The translations under genes were made by a program, and so were the position numbers. A DNA stretch of 64,000 bases from Nostoc sp. FACHB-110 (GTDB taxonomy: Bacteria; Cyanobacteriota; Cyanobacteriia; Cyanobacteriales; Nostocaceae). The first letter of the stretch is position 1; the number at the start of each line of letters is the position of its first letter. Below, one piece after another: positions 28,374-35,665 of this stretch. Under the pieces are notes generated by a model. That model was not told the origin of the DNA, searched no databases, and saw only the letters and a list, made by a program, of their open reading frames with translations. The stretch is from assembly GCF_014697425.1 (NCBI RefSeq), contig NZ_JACJRU010000009.1:144264-208263 (forward strand). Reading direction: 5' to 3'.

Positions 28374-28994
28374 TTAATTGTCTAATTCTCGATATCTTTG
28401 TTGAATATCCTCAATCGTAAATATAGCAGTAAATTTCAAGCTAACAGACTCGTAAAATTCTGCCCCACCTTGTTTTCTATCTACTAGTGAAATCACTTCC
28501 TCAACGACATAACCAGCATCTCTGAGTCGGTTCACTGCTTTCATTGCAGATTGTCCAGTGGTGACAACATCTTCTAAAACTACTACTTTTGCACCTTCTG
28601 GTAAATTTGGCCCTTCAATATAAGCCCTAGTTCCATGACCTTTAGCTTCTTTGCGAATAATTAAGGCTGGGATTGGTCGATTTTCGTAAGCAGAAATCAC
28701 ACTGACTGATGTCACAATTGGATCTGCACCTAGGGTTAAACCTGCAACGGCTTGGGTATCTGAAGATAACAGGGATAAGAGTATCCGACCAATAGCTAAA
28801 GCACCTTGGGGATGAAGTGTCACCTGTTTACCATTGATGTAATAAGAACTAGGTTGTCCTGAAGAAAGAACAAAATCGCCTTCTTGATAAGCGAGTTGAC
28901 AAAACAAATCTAATAGCTTGTGGCGCAGAGTAGCTAGGTCAGAAGTTGCGGCCCAAATATCAGCCTGGGTAAGGGTTTCAGTAGAATACGTCAT
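28374..28994 (-). CDS. pyrE: orotate phosphoribosyltransferase
   Basis: 206 residues. Joins orotate to PRPP to give OMP in pyrimidine synthesis. The PRPP-binding loop VVVLEDVVTTGQSAMKA is intact, along with SSGQPSSYYINGK and the catalytic-loop region RKEAKGHGTRAYIEG. Cytoplasmic and of normal length. ATG at 28994 is the only reasonable start. The other pyr genes are not near. It is convergent with thiC across the palindrome. Confidence 0.95.
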   Translation of the reverse strand: MTYSTETLTQADIWAATSDLATLRHKLLDLFCQLAYQEGDFVLSSGQPSSYYINGKQVTLHPQGALAIGRILLSLLSSDTQAVAGLTLGADPIVTSVSVISAYENRPIPALIIRKEAKGHGTRAYIEGPNLPEGAKVVVLEDVVTTGQSAMKAVNRLRDAGYVVEEVISLVDRKQGGAEFYESVSLKFTAIFTIEDIQQRYRELDN

Positions 28995-29096
28995 TACAAA
29001 TGATTAGAAGTTGTGCTACACCAAAGGTTGAACTCATAAGAGTTCTGAAATTAAGCATAAGTTAAGATTTGCCCAAAAATTGAGGAGCTAAAAAAG

Positions 29097-29531
29097 ATGG
29101 GTATAAAGTTGAAGCCCTTTGGTGGTTTTTTGGTGCTTTTAGCTACAGGACTAATTTTTCCAGCTGTAGCTTCTGCTGAGACAGAAACACCTAATTACGA
29201 AACAGCTAATGATGCGTTTGAACGGGCTTATTTCCGTCACGATCGCAATTTTTACGAAAACAATACCTCCAAGCGTCAGCTCCAAAATTTTCTCGGTAAT
29301 GGTTCCGGTTTTCGTGACTCTTTCTCGGATAATGAAATTGCTCGTGATGGTGAGTTGATGAATACTCTCTATCGGGATATGCTGACTCAGCAAACCGGTA
29401 ATGATCCATACCTCCGCACACCAGATTTACCCAATCCTTATGATACTTCTTTGCTTATGTCTCCCCGCTTGAATACCAATAAATTAAAAGTTGGTACAGA
29501 ATTCCACTTTGAAACGGCTTTGCCAAGGTAA
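29097..29531 (+). CDS. exported protein of unknown function
   Basis: 144 residues with a Sec signal peptide (GGFLVLLATGLIFPAVASAE, cleavage after ASA). The mature part is short and polar, with YETANDAFERAYFRHDRNFYENN, LQNFLGNGSGFRDSFSDNEIARDGELM and TGNDPYLRTPDLPNPYDTSLL, no cysteine pair or lipobox. It looks like a conserved cyanobacterial periplasmic protein; I do not recognise a named family. AGGAG lies 10 bases upstream of the ATG at 29097, which supports the start. Confidence 0.75.
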   Translation: MGIKLKPFGGFLVLLATGLIFPAVASAETETPNYETANDAFERAYFRHDRNFYENNTSKRQLQNFLGNGSGFRDSFSDNEIARDGELMNTLYRDMLTQQTGNDPYLRTPDLPNPYDTSLLMSPRLNTNKLKVGTEFHFETALPR

Positions 29532-29532
29532 T

Positions 29533-29645
29533 AGTGCTGAGTGCGGAGTGCTGAGTATTCAAGAGTGCGTTAAAAGTTAAATTAGCTTTACATACCACTA
29601 CTAAAATGACAGTTTAAAAAATCCATCACTCAGCACTCAGCACTT
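29533..29645. repeat. GTGCTGAGT repeats with inverted copy
   Basis: GTGCTGAGTGCGGAGTGCTGAGT (29533-29555) is answered by ACTCAGCACTCAGCAC around 29627-29643. The arms flank ~70 bases and lie between the exported-protein gene and the tRNA. It is a Nostoc-type intergenic repeat. Confidence 0.6.
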
Positions 29646-29654
29646 ATAAAAAAA

Positions 29655-29727
29655 TCCAGGGTGCAGGAGTTGAACCTGCCTTGGGCGAATTATGAGTTCG
29701 CTGCCTCAACCGCTCGGCCAACCCTGG
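29655..29727 (-). tRNA. tRNA with CAT anticodon (Met or lysidine-type Ile)
   Basis: It folds as a 73-base cloverleaf on the minus strand: acceptor CCAGGGT/ACCCTGG with discriminator A, D arm GCC-GAGCGGTTGA-GGC, anticodon arm GCGAA-CTCATAA-TTCGC, variable CCAAG, T arm GCAGG-TTCAACT-CCTGC. Anticodon CAT. The paired C1-G72 argues against an initiator of the classic type. The D-arm pattern resembles organellar trnI-CAU, so it may read AUA after lysidine modification. CCA is not encoded. Confidence 0.92.
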
Positions 29728-29916
29728 TCGAATATTAATTTTATCTCAAATTTACTATTTGTCTACCCCCTAAAACAGTCTACCAGATTTTTATACTACA
29801 TAATTTAATTATGAAATAATGCACACTATTATTGATTAAGTTCCTTTAAGGCTTGAGTTCAAAAACTTCAATGCTCTTAATATAGACCAGCATTCTTCGG
29901 CAACAGCTTGTCAGCG

Positions 29917-30615
29917 ATGAAAATAAATACGACTGTAATACTGACGTTCATTCTATTAGTCCTGATGTTGGGTGCAGGGTCGGTGAGCGCGTTTTTAGGC
30001 TTTAATTTGGGCAGTCTAGCTCTCAAAGGTGTATCAACCCCAGATGGCCGCCCGACAACTAAATTCGCCAGTGCCAAGGCCAGCAACTCCCAACAGGTTG
30101 GGCTAACATTATTAAAAGAAGAAGAAATATTAAAAGTTGTTAAGTCTCGGATTGAAGGCAAAACCAAAGCTGCTAAATCAGAAAAGCTAGAAGACGACGA
30201 AGAAGAAATTAATAATAAGCCAAAGCCACAAGAGAAGCCACAAGAAGTAGTTGAAGAAAAACCGCAACCGGGATTTCCTGTAAGTGCTGAAAGTGAAGGC
30301 GTAACTTTTGCAGTGCAATCGGCGCGTTACTCTGGCGGCGACTTACTACTGAAAGTGAAAATGCAGAATAAAGGCAAAGATTCTGTGAGATTTTTATATA
30401 GCTTTTTAGATGTTACCGATGATAAAGGTAGAACTTTAAGTGCCAGCACAGAAAGTCTACCAGCAGAATTACCTGCTAATGGCCCGACATTTTCCGGTAC
30501 AGTAATTATTCCTACAGCTTTACTGGATGATGTGAATAAGGTATCTCTGTCTTTGACAGATTACCCCGCACAAAAGCTAAAGCTAGATGTATCTGATATT
30601 CCTGTAGCAAGGTAG
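29917..30615 (+). CDS. membrane-anchored or exported protein of unknown function
   Basis: 232 residues from ATG 29917; a TTG at 29908 would add three. The N-terminus INTTVILTFILLVLMLGAGSVSAF is a signal anchor or uncleaved signal. A low-complexity acidic/Pro linker (EKLEDDEEEINNKPKPQEKPQEVVEEKPQ, about 85-120) separates it from a C-terminal beta-rich domain (EGVTFAVQSARYSGGDLLLKV, FLYSFLDVTDDKGRTLSAS, FSGTVIIPTALLDDVNKVSLSL) resembling DUF4352-like immunoglobulin folds. It probably acts outside the cytoplasmic membrane. Function is not known. Confidence 0.65.
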   Translation: MKINTTVILTFILLVLMLGAGSVSAFLGFNLGSLALKGVSTPDGRPTTKFASAKASNSQQVGLTLLKEEEILKVVKSRIEGKTKAAKSEKLEDDEEEINNKPKPQEKPQEVVEEKPQPGFPVSAESEGVTFAVQSARYSGGDLLLKVKMQNKGKDSVRFLYSFLDVTDDKGRTLSASTESLPAELPANGPTFSGTVIIPTALLDDVNKVSLSLTDYPAQKLKLDVSDIPVAR

Positions 30616-30623
30616 GGGCGGGA

Positions 30624-30683
30624 ACTGAAGTATGAAGTGTGAAGTATGAAGTATGAAATTAATACTTCATACTTCATAGTTTC
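30624..30683. repeat. AAGTATG heptamer repeats with inverted copy
   Basis: AAGTATGAAGTGTGAAGTATG and the facing ATACTTCATACTTCAT form a long hairpin. It is the same family as 17206-17260. It probably also terminates the gene ending at 30615. Confidence 0.65.
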
Positions 30684-30731
30684 GCAATACTCAGTAAAAG
30701 TAAAAGAATAGGGGCGTTAGTTTACAGAGCT

Positions 30732-32084
30732 TTGGCAGTGACTGGTTTTCCTGGTTTAACTTGGGCAGATGTAGGGCTACGATTATTATCAGTACTATTA
30801 CTGATTGCCATCAATGCCTTTTTTGTGACGGCAGAGTTTTCGATGGTGACAGTACGACGATCGCGCATTCATCAGCTGGTTAGGGCTGGTGACATTCCAG
30901 CGATCGCTGTTGAAACGCTACAACGCAGTATTGATCGGTTGCTATCGACAACACAGTTAGGTATTACCCTCTCTAGCTTGGCTTTGGGTTGGATTGGCGA
31001 AAGTACAATTGTCGTGCTGGTGAGGGCGTGGCTGAAATCTTGGCCTTTACCAGCAACAACCAATAATTTTATTGCTCATTCGCTATCAATTCCCATTGCC
31101 TTTTTTTTGGTAGCCTATCTGCAAATTGTTTTAGGGGAGTTATGCCCAAAATCCTTAGCATTGTTGTATTCAGAACAACTGGCACGATTTTTGGGGCCTT
31201 CTGTCAAAGCGATCGTCCGTTTTTTTAGTCCTTTCATCTGGATTTTGAACCAGTCAACTCGTTGGCTATTACGAATTTTTGGCATTGAATATACAGGTCA
31301 AAGCTGGCGACCACCCGTCACCCCAGAAGAACTACAAATCATCATCTCTACCGAAAGAGAATCTACAGGTTTACAGCTTTCCGAACGAAAACTCTTAAAT
31401 AATGTCTTTGAGTTTGGCGATGTTACTGCCCAAGATGTGATGATTCCGCGCAATGGGATTGTTGCTTTACCTAAAGATGCCACATTTGGTCATTTACTCC
31501 AAGAAATGATCGCTACTGGACACTCTCGCTATCCAGTCATTGGCGAATCTTTAGACGATATTCGCGGCATTGTTTACTTTCGAGACTTGGCGCAACCCTT
31601 GGCAATGGAGAAACTGAATTTAACATCCCATATTCACTCTTGGATGCGCCCTGCTCGCTTTGTGCCAGAACACACGCCTTTAAGTGAATTATTGCCAATG
31701 ATGCAGCAAGAAAAGCCAGCTATGGTGATTGTTGTCGATGAGTTTGGCGGGACGGTCGGGTTAGTCACGATTCAAGATGTAATCGGCGAAATTATTGGTA
31801 ATACCGGAGAAGCTGAAAGCAATGACGACTTGCTTATACAAATTGTCGATCAAGACACATTTTTAGTACAGGCACAAATTAATCTTGAAGACCTCAACGA
31901 AGTTTTACGTTTAAATTTGCCTTTAATTAGGGAATATCAAACTTTAGGGGGTTTTTTGCTCTATCAATTACAGAAAATGCCTCCCAAAGGCGAGATATTT
32001 TTATACGAAAATCTTCAGTTCACCATAGTCTCTGTAGTTGGGCCGAGGCTGCATCAAATCCAGGTGAAACGTTTAGCGGCGTGA
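30732..32084 (+). CDS. CNNM/CorC-type hemolysin family membrane protein
   Basis: About 450 residues from TTG 30732 (GTG 30738 is an alternative two codons in). N-terminal DUF21 domain (about 1-190) with 3-4 membrane segments (LLLIAINAFFVTAEFSMVTV, LGITLSSLALGWIGE, FFLVAYLQIVLGELCPKSLAL), two CBS motifs (about 215-335: VMIPRNGIVALPKDATF, GIVYFRDL, VIVVDEFGGTVGLVTIQDV) and a C-terminal CorC_HlyC domain (VQAQINLEDLNEVLRLNLP). Homologues are linked to Mg/Co or Na transport. The CBS pair should sense adenylates. The name hemolysin is historic. No translational signal decides the start. Confidence 0.85.
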   Translation: MAVTGFPGLTWADVGLRLLSVLLLIAINAFFVTAEFSMVTVRRSRIHQLVRAGDIPAIAVETLQRSIDRLLSTTQLGITLSSLALGWIGESTIVVLVRAWLKSWPLPATTNNFIAHSLSIPIAFFLVAYLQIVLGELCPKSLALLYSEQLARFLGPSVKAIVRFFSPFIWILNQSTRWLLRIFGIEYTGQSWRPPVTPEELQIIISTERESTGLQLSERKLLNNVFEFGDVTAQDVMIPRNGIVALPKDATFGHLLQEMIATGHSRYPVIGESLDDIRGIVYFRDLAQPLAMEKLNLTSHIHSWMRPARFVPEHTPLSELLPMMQQEKPAMVIVVDEFGGTVGLVTIQDVIGEIIGNTGEAESNDDLLIQIVDQDTFLVQAQINLEDLNEVLRLNLPLIREYQTLGGFLLYQLQKMPPKGEIFLYENLQFTIVSVVGPRLHQIQVKRLAA

Positions 32085-32086
32085 GT

Positions 32087-32110
32087 AGAGAGGCGAAATT
32101 TCGCATCTCT
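32087..32110. repeat. GTAGAGA...TCTCTA palindrome
   Basis: AGAGAGGCGAAATTTCGCATCTCT directly follows the stop codon at 32084 and pairs almost perfectly. The same family with a longer perfect stem is at 63721-63756. Confidence 0.6.
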
Positions 32111-32122
32111 AATCCTCATTCC

Positions 32123-32797
32123 CTAAGCATAAGCAATCGGGTCTTTTAAGCCTAATTCCTCAAAAGCTGCCAGTCTTAAGCGGCAAGAATCACAGACTCC
32201 ACAAGCTAGATCATTACCCGCGTAGCAAGACCAAGTTAAATCCCAGGGAACGCCTAATTTGTTACCAAGTTGAATGATTTCGGTTTTTTTTAGCTTCACC
32301 AAGGGGGCAACAATCTCAGTCGGGTTGCCCTCGCGTCCTTGTTTGGTTCCAAGACGAAAAACTTCTTGCATAGCTTGGATGTAGTCAGGACGACAATCGG
32401 GATAACCGGAATAATCTAAGGCGTTAACACCAATGTATACTCTTTGGGCCGCGATCGCTTCGGCATAACCGAGTGCAAAGCTTAAAAATATGGTATTCCG
32501 TGCAGGTACATAGGTGACAGGAATATTTTGCGACATTTCATCTAAAGAACGCTCTTGGGGTAAATCAATTTTTTCGTCCGTCAGCGCAGAACCTCCCCAT
32601 AGCCGTAAGTCAAAATTGACCACCTGATGTTCTCTTACTCCTGCTGTTTGCGCCACTCGCAAAGCTGAATCTAACTCTCGGCGATGTCTTTGTTGATAAT
32701 CAAAGGAAATAGCATAACACTCACAACCATCAGCGTTGGCTTGATAGAGTACAGTAGAAGAATCTAATCCACCAGATAACAAAATTACGGCTTTCAT
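32123..32797 (-). CDS. queC: 7-cyano-7-deazaguanine synthase
   Basis: ATP-dependent conversion of CDG to preQ0, for queuosine. Start placed at ATG 32797 (224 residues), giving MKAVILLSGGLDSST with the PP-loop SGGLDSS at the N-terminus; a TTG at 32824 adds nine non-homologous residues. The zinc site CYAGNDLACGVCDSC (about 186-200) is present, as are SYDQRHR-like CYAISFDYQQRHRREL and VGVNALDYSGYPDCR. The other queuosine genes are not nearby. It is convergent with the CorC-type gene. Confidence 0.93.
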   Translation of the reverse strand: MKAVILLSGGLDSSTVLYQANADGCECYAISFDYQQRHRRELDSALRVAQTAGVREHQVVNFDLRLWGGSALTDEKIDLPQERSLDEMSQNIPVTYVPARNTIFLSFALGYAEAIAAQRVYIGVNALDYSGYPDCRPDYIQAMQEVFRLGTKQGREGNPTEIVAPLVKLKKTEIIQLGNKLGVPWDLTWSCYAGNDLACGVCDSCRLRLAAFEELGLKDPIAYA

Positions 32798-32824
32798 CTC
32801 GACTGCAAAATTTTTAGACAGCAA

Positions 32825-33329
32825 ATCGCAAAATCATACATTGAAAAACTAGAATGTAGTATTACTAATCACTTTTTTAACTAAAAAAGACAACAAAAGC
32901 ACAAACAGCAAACAGTCTTTCTTATTTCTTGTTACCTGTTTTATCAGACTGTTCCAGTTTATAAACTGTACCAATATCTAAGTAATTATAAATTTAATTT
33001 TGTACTTTTTGTAACTGAGTCAATTATTTTTTCTAGCAATTTTAGCGGGGAAATTTCCAAATATTGAATCACTTAGCTGAAATATGGAGATTTTCACTTA
33101 CTTTGGATTTTGTGTTTAAAGTTAATAAAAAAACACATTACCTATTGTGTTAAGCGCAAAAAACTGATTGATTTAAAACTGAACCTAAAAAAGACAGCCA
33201 GATTGCGGGAACTATCGCAAACTTTGAAATTCTTCATAAACAGAGCCTCTATGTTACCATCTGGATGGTTTTAGACGGATCATAACTGGCTGTTCAGTAT
33301 AAACGCCAACGGCCGCAGCGTCTCTTATT
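32825..33329. other. 505-base intergenic stretch
   Basis: It separates divergent queC and the Gfo/Idh gene. It is AT-rich, with a small hairpin AACACA/TGTGTT near 33131-33150. The promoters of both genes should lie here. No gene is seen. Confidence 0.5.
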
Positions 33330-33353
33330 TTGGTGGTTGAGGAGAGAACAATA

Positions 33354-34430
33354 GTGCAAAATAGCATATCAGTGGCAGAATCAAATTCATACACACAGCG
33401 TAACCAGCCACGACCGATTCGCATAGGCGTAATCGGGGTGGGTAACATGGGACAACATCATGCCCGTGTCTTAAGTTCAATGAAAGATGTTGAACTAGTC
33501 GGCGTGGCAGATATCAATGTCGAACGAGGCTTAGAAACCGCTAGCAAATACAAGGTACGTTTTTTTGAAGATTACTGCGACTTGCTACCTCACGTAGAGG
33601 CAGTTTGTGTTGCTGTACCTACCCGTCTGCATTACGCAGTAGGTATTAACTGCCTATTAGCTGGCATTCATGTTTTGATTGAAAAACCAATAGCAGCTAG
33701 CATTTCTGAGGCTGAATCTCTCGTGAATGCCGCAGCGGAATCTCAGTGTATTTTGCAAGTTGGTCACATTGAGCGTTTCAATCCTGCCTTCCAGGAACTC
33801 AGCAAGGTGCTGAAAACTGAAGAATTATTAGCACTAGAAGCTCATCGTATGAGTCCCTACTCAGACCGAGCAAATGATGTTTCTGTGGTGCTGGATTTAA
33901 TGATCCACGATATTGACTTGATGCTAGAGTTGGCTGCTTCCCCAGTAGTCAAGCTGACAGCTAGTGGAACTCGCGCTCTCGACTCTGGTTATTTAGATTA
34001 CGTGACAGCCACTTTAGGATTTGCTAATGGTATTGTCGCTACTCTGACTGCAAGTAAAGTCACCCACAGAAAAATTCGTCGCATTGTTGCTCATTGCAAA
34101 AAATCATTCACTGAAGCAGATTTTCTCAAGAATGAAATTTTAGTTCATCGCCAAACAACCACCAATTTAACTGACAATCGCCAGCTACTTTACCGTCAGG
34201 ATGGATTGATTGAAAAAGTTTACACCACCAACATTCAACCCCTAAGTGCAGAGTTAGAACATTTTGTCAACTGTGTTCATGGTGGGAATCAACCTTCGGT
34301 AGGTGGGGAACAAGCCCTGAAAGCTTTGAGATTGGCAAGTTTAATTGAGCAAATGGCTCTAGAAGAGCGCGTGTTCAACCCATTAGACTGGCCAGAATCA
34401 AGAGTGCAATCTTTGACCTCAACAATCTAA
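33354..34430 (+). CDS. Gfo/Idh/MocA family oxidoreductase
   Basis: 358 residues from GTG 33354, which has GGAG nine bases upstream; an in-frame TTG at 33330 is less likely. N-terminal Rossmann fold (IRIGVIGVGNMGQHHARVL, then VEAVCVAVPTRLHY and the cofactor-site IEKPIAAS) and a C-terminal GFO_IDH domain with HIERFNPAFQEL and DLMIHDIDLMLEL. The EKP and GHIERFNP elements suggest a sugar or UDP-sugar dehydrogenase-like enzyme, possibly acting on a UDP-N-acetylglucosamine derivative. The substrate is not identifiable. It stands alone with no operon partner. Confidence 0.85.
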   Translation: MQNSISVAESNSYTQRNQPRPIRIGVIGVGNMGQHHARVLSSMKDVELVGVADINVERGLETASKYKVRFFEDYCDLLPHVEAVCVAVPTRLHYAVGINCLLAGIHVLIEKPIAASISEAESLVNAAAESQCILQVGHIERFNPAFQELSKVLKTEELLALEAHRMSPYSDRANDVSVVLDLMIHDIDLMLELAASPVVKLTASGTRALDSGYLDYVTATLGFANGIVATLTASKVTHRKIRRIVAHCKKSFTEADFLKNEILVHRQTTTNLTDNRQLLYRQDGLIEKVYTTNIQPLSAELEHFVNCVHGGNQPSVGGEQALKALRLASLIEQMALEERVFNPLDWPESRVQSLTSTI

Positions 34431-34968
34431 TAGAGGTACGGATATGGGGGTGCGGAGGGGAACATCAAATTTTTCTCTTCTGCCCTCTAGCTATCTGAAT
34501 CAAATCAGGACTGACGTACAAATTATGTCTGTGGCGGCTAGGTTGGGGTTAGTAAGTTTTGGATAGATATACACGCCACTTGACTCAAGTCGAGCCAGCA
34601 CGTTGCCAAGACCCCACCGCCTTAAGTTTGACAAATGTTTGGGTAAGTAGTGAAAAAGCGATCGCATCCCCAACTAATTCAGCATTAAAAATTCCACAAA
34701 CACTATGCGCGAGAATAGGTACTGTTTGCGAAGATTATCCAAAAATTATCTAACCAAAAGTAATATTTTATACTCAATACTTGGTTTGATGAAGATGGTA
34801 AGCTAGTCGTCATTTAAATTGCACCATATTCATGGTAGTAAAAGCTGCAAACCCTCTCCCTTGCTCCCTGCCCCCTGCTCCCCTGCGGTCTCAATGTGAA
34901 AATTAAACGATTAACAGCTTAGACTATCATCCCCCAAAGCAGAGCGAAGCGGATATTCGGGGGATGTT
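34431..34968. other. 538-base intergenic stretch with repeats and terminator
   Basis: It holds a CAGGACTGACGTAC word near 34506, a CCCTGCTCCC repeat at 34852-34886, and the hairpin at 34928-34966. An open frame at 34559-34753 has no supporting signals. Confidence 0.5.
34928..34966. terminator. terminator between Gfo/Idh gene and FHA gene
   Basis: CATCCCCC and GGGGGATG pair as an 8-bp stem with a 23-base loop; TTTT follows on the plus strand, and it lies three bases past the stop of the minus-strand FHA gene. Confidence 0.6.
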
Positions 34969-35481
34969 TTAATCTTCTAGGTCTTCTGCTTCTTCAGTCA
35001 TACCAGGGTTGATGAGAGTAATATCATACTCACTGGAGTCTGTTTGCCCTGCTCGTTGAGTATTTCTTAACAAATAATAAATAGCGCGGACTTGGGGGCC
35101 AAAAACAATTTCGTCCTCGTTTTTTAAATCGTGCGCTGGCATTTTACGCCCGTTAATCATTAATCCGTTGGCACTGGCTTTACCCTTAGCATCGCCATCT
35201 ACAATCCGATAATAATAGCTATGGCTATTGTGTTCTCTGGGCAATCTCACCAAGGTAGCATGGCGACGGGAGACGAACTGAGACACTAAACGGATATTGC
35301 AATCACGGTCTCTGCCAATCGAGTAAATGGAATTTTCTAAAGGGAATTCCTTCCGGCCTTGATCGTCTTCAAGAATTAATAGATGGCTTTCATGAATTTC
35401 TGTGGCCATTGATATGTTGTGATCGTGAACAGCTGAATTCTGATTAATTAGCTTTTTTTGATTGTTAATGTTTCCTACCAT
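34969..35481 (-). CDS. FHA domain protein
   Basis: 170 residues with a single FHA domain at about 45-130: YSIGRDRDCNIRL, SRRHATL and ASANGLMINGRKM, the three phosphothreonine-binding turns. N-terminal 30 residues are short and polar; the C-terminus YDITLINPGMTEEAEDLED is acidic. It probably reads Thr phosphorylation by a Hanks-type kinase. No kinase is adjacent, though one with its own FHA domain is about 17 kb away. The most upstream GTG/ATG start at 35481 may be too long; MATEIHESHLLIL at residue 25 is an alternative. Confidence 0.8.
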   Translation of the reverse strand: MVGNINNQKKLINQNSAVHDHNISMATEIHESHLLILEDDQGRKEFPLENSIYSIGRDRDCNIRLVSQFVSRRHATLVRLPREHNSHSYYYRIVDGDAKGKASANGLMINGRKMPAHDLKNEDEIVFGPQVRAIYYLLRNTQRAGQTDSSEYDITLINPGMTEEAEDLED

Positions 35482-35665
35482 TCTTGGGTACTACAGTCTG
35501 TGGTAATAACTCTGACAAAATTTGAAAGCTATACTGACTGGGAAGAGTAGAACAAAATCGTTCTACTCTATCGATAAGATGTGTAACACCTAACTAACGA
35601 TTTAGTTTAACCTGAGTTGGTAAAAACCGACATTTGGTTTGCCCTTTCATCTACAGATCCAACCT

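Noticed and set aside
34559..34753. 64-residue frame
   Set aside because: No ribosome-binding site, no domain, lies among repeats.
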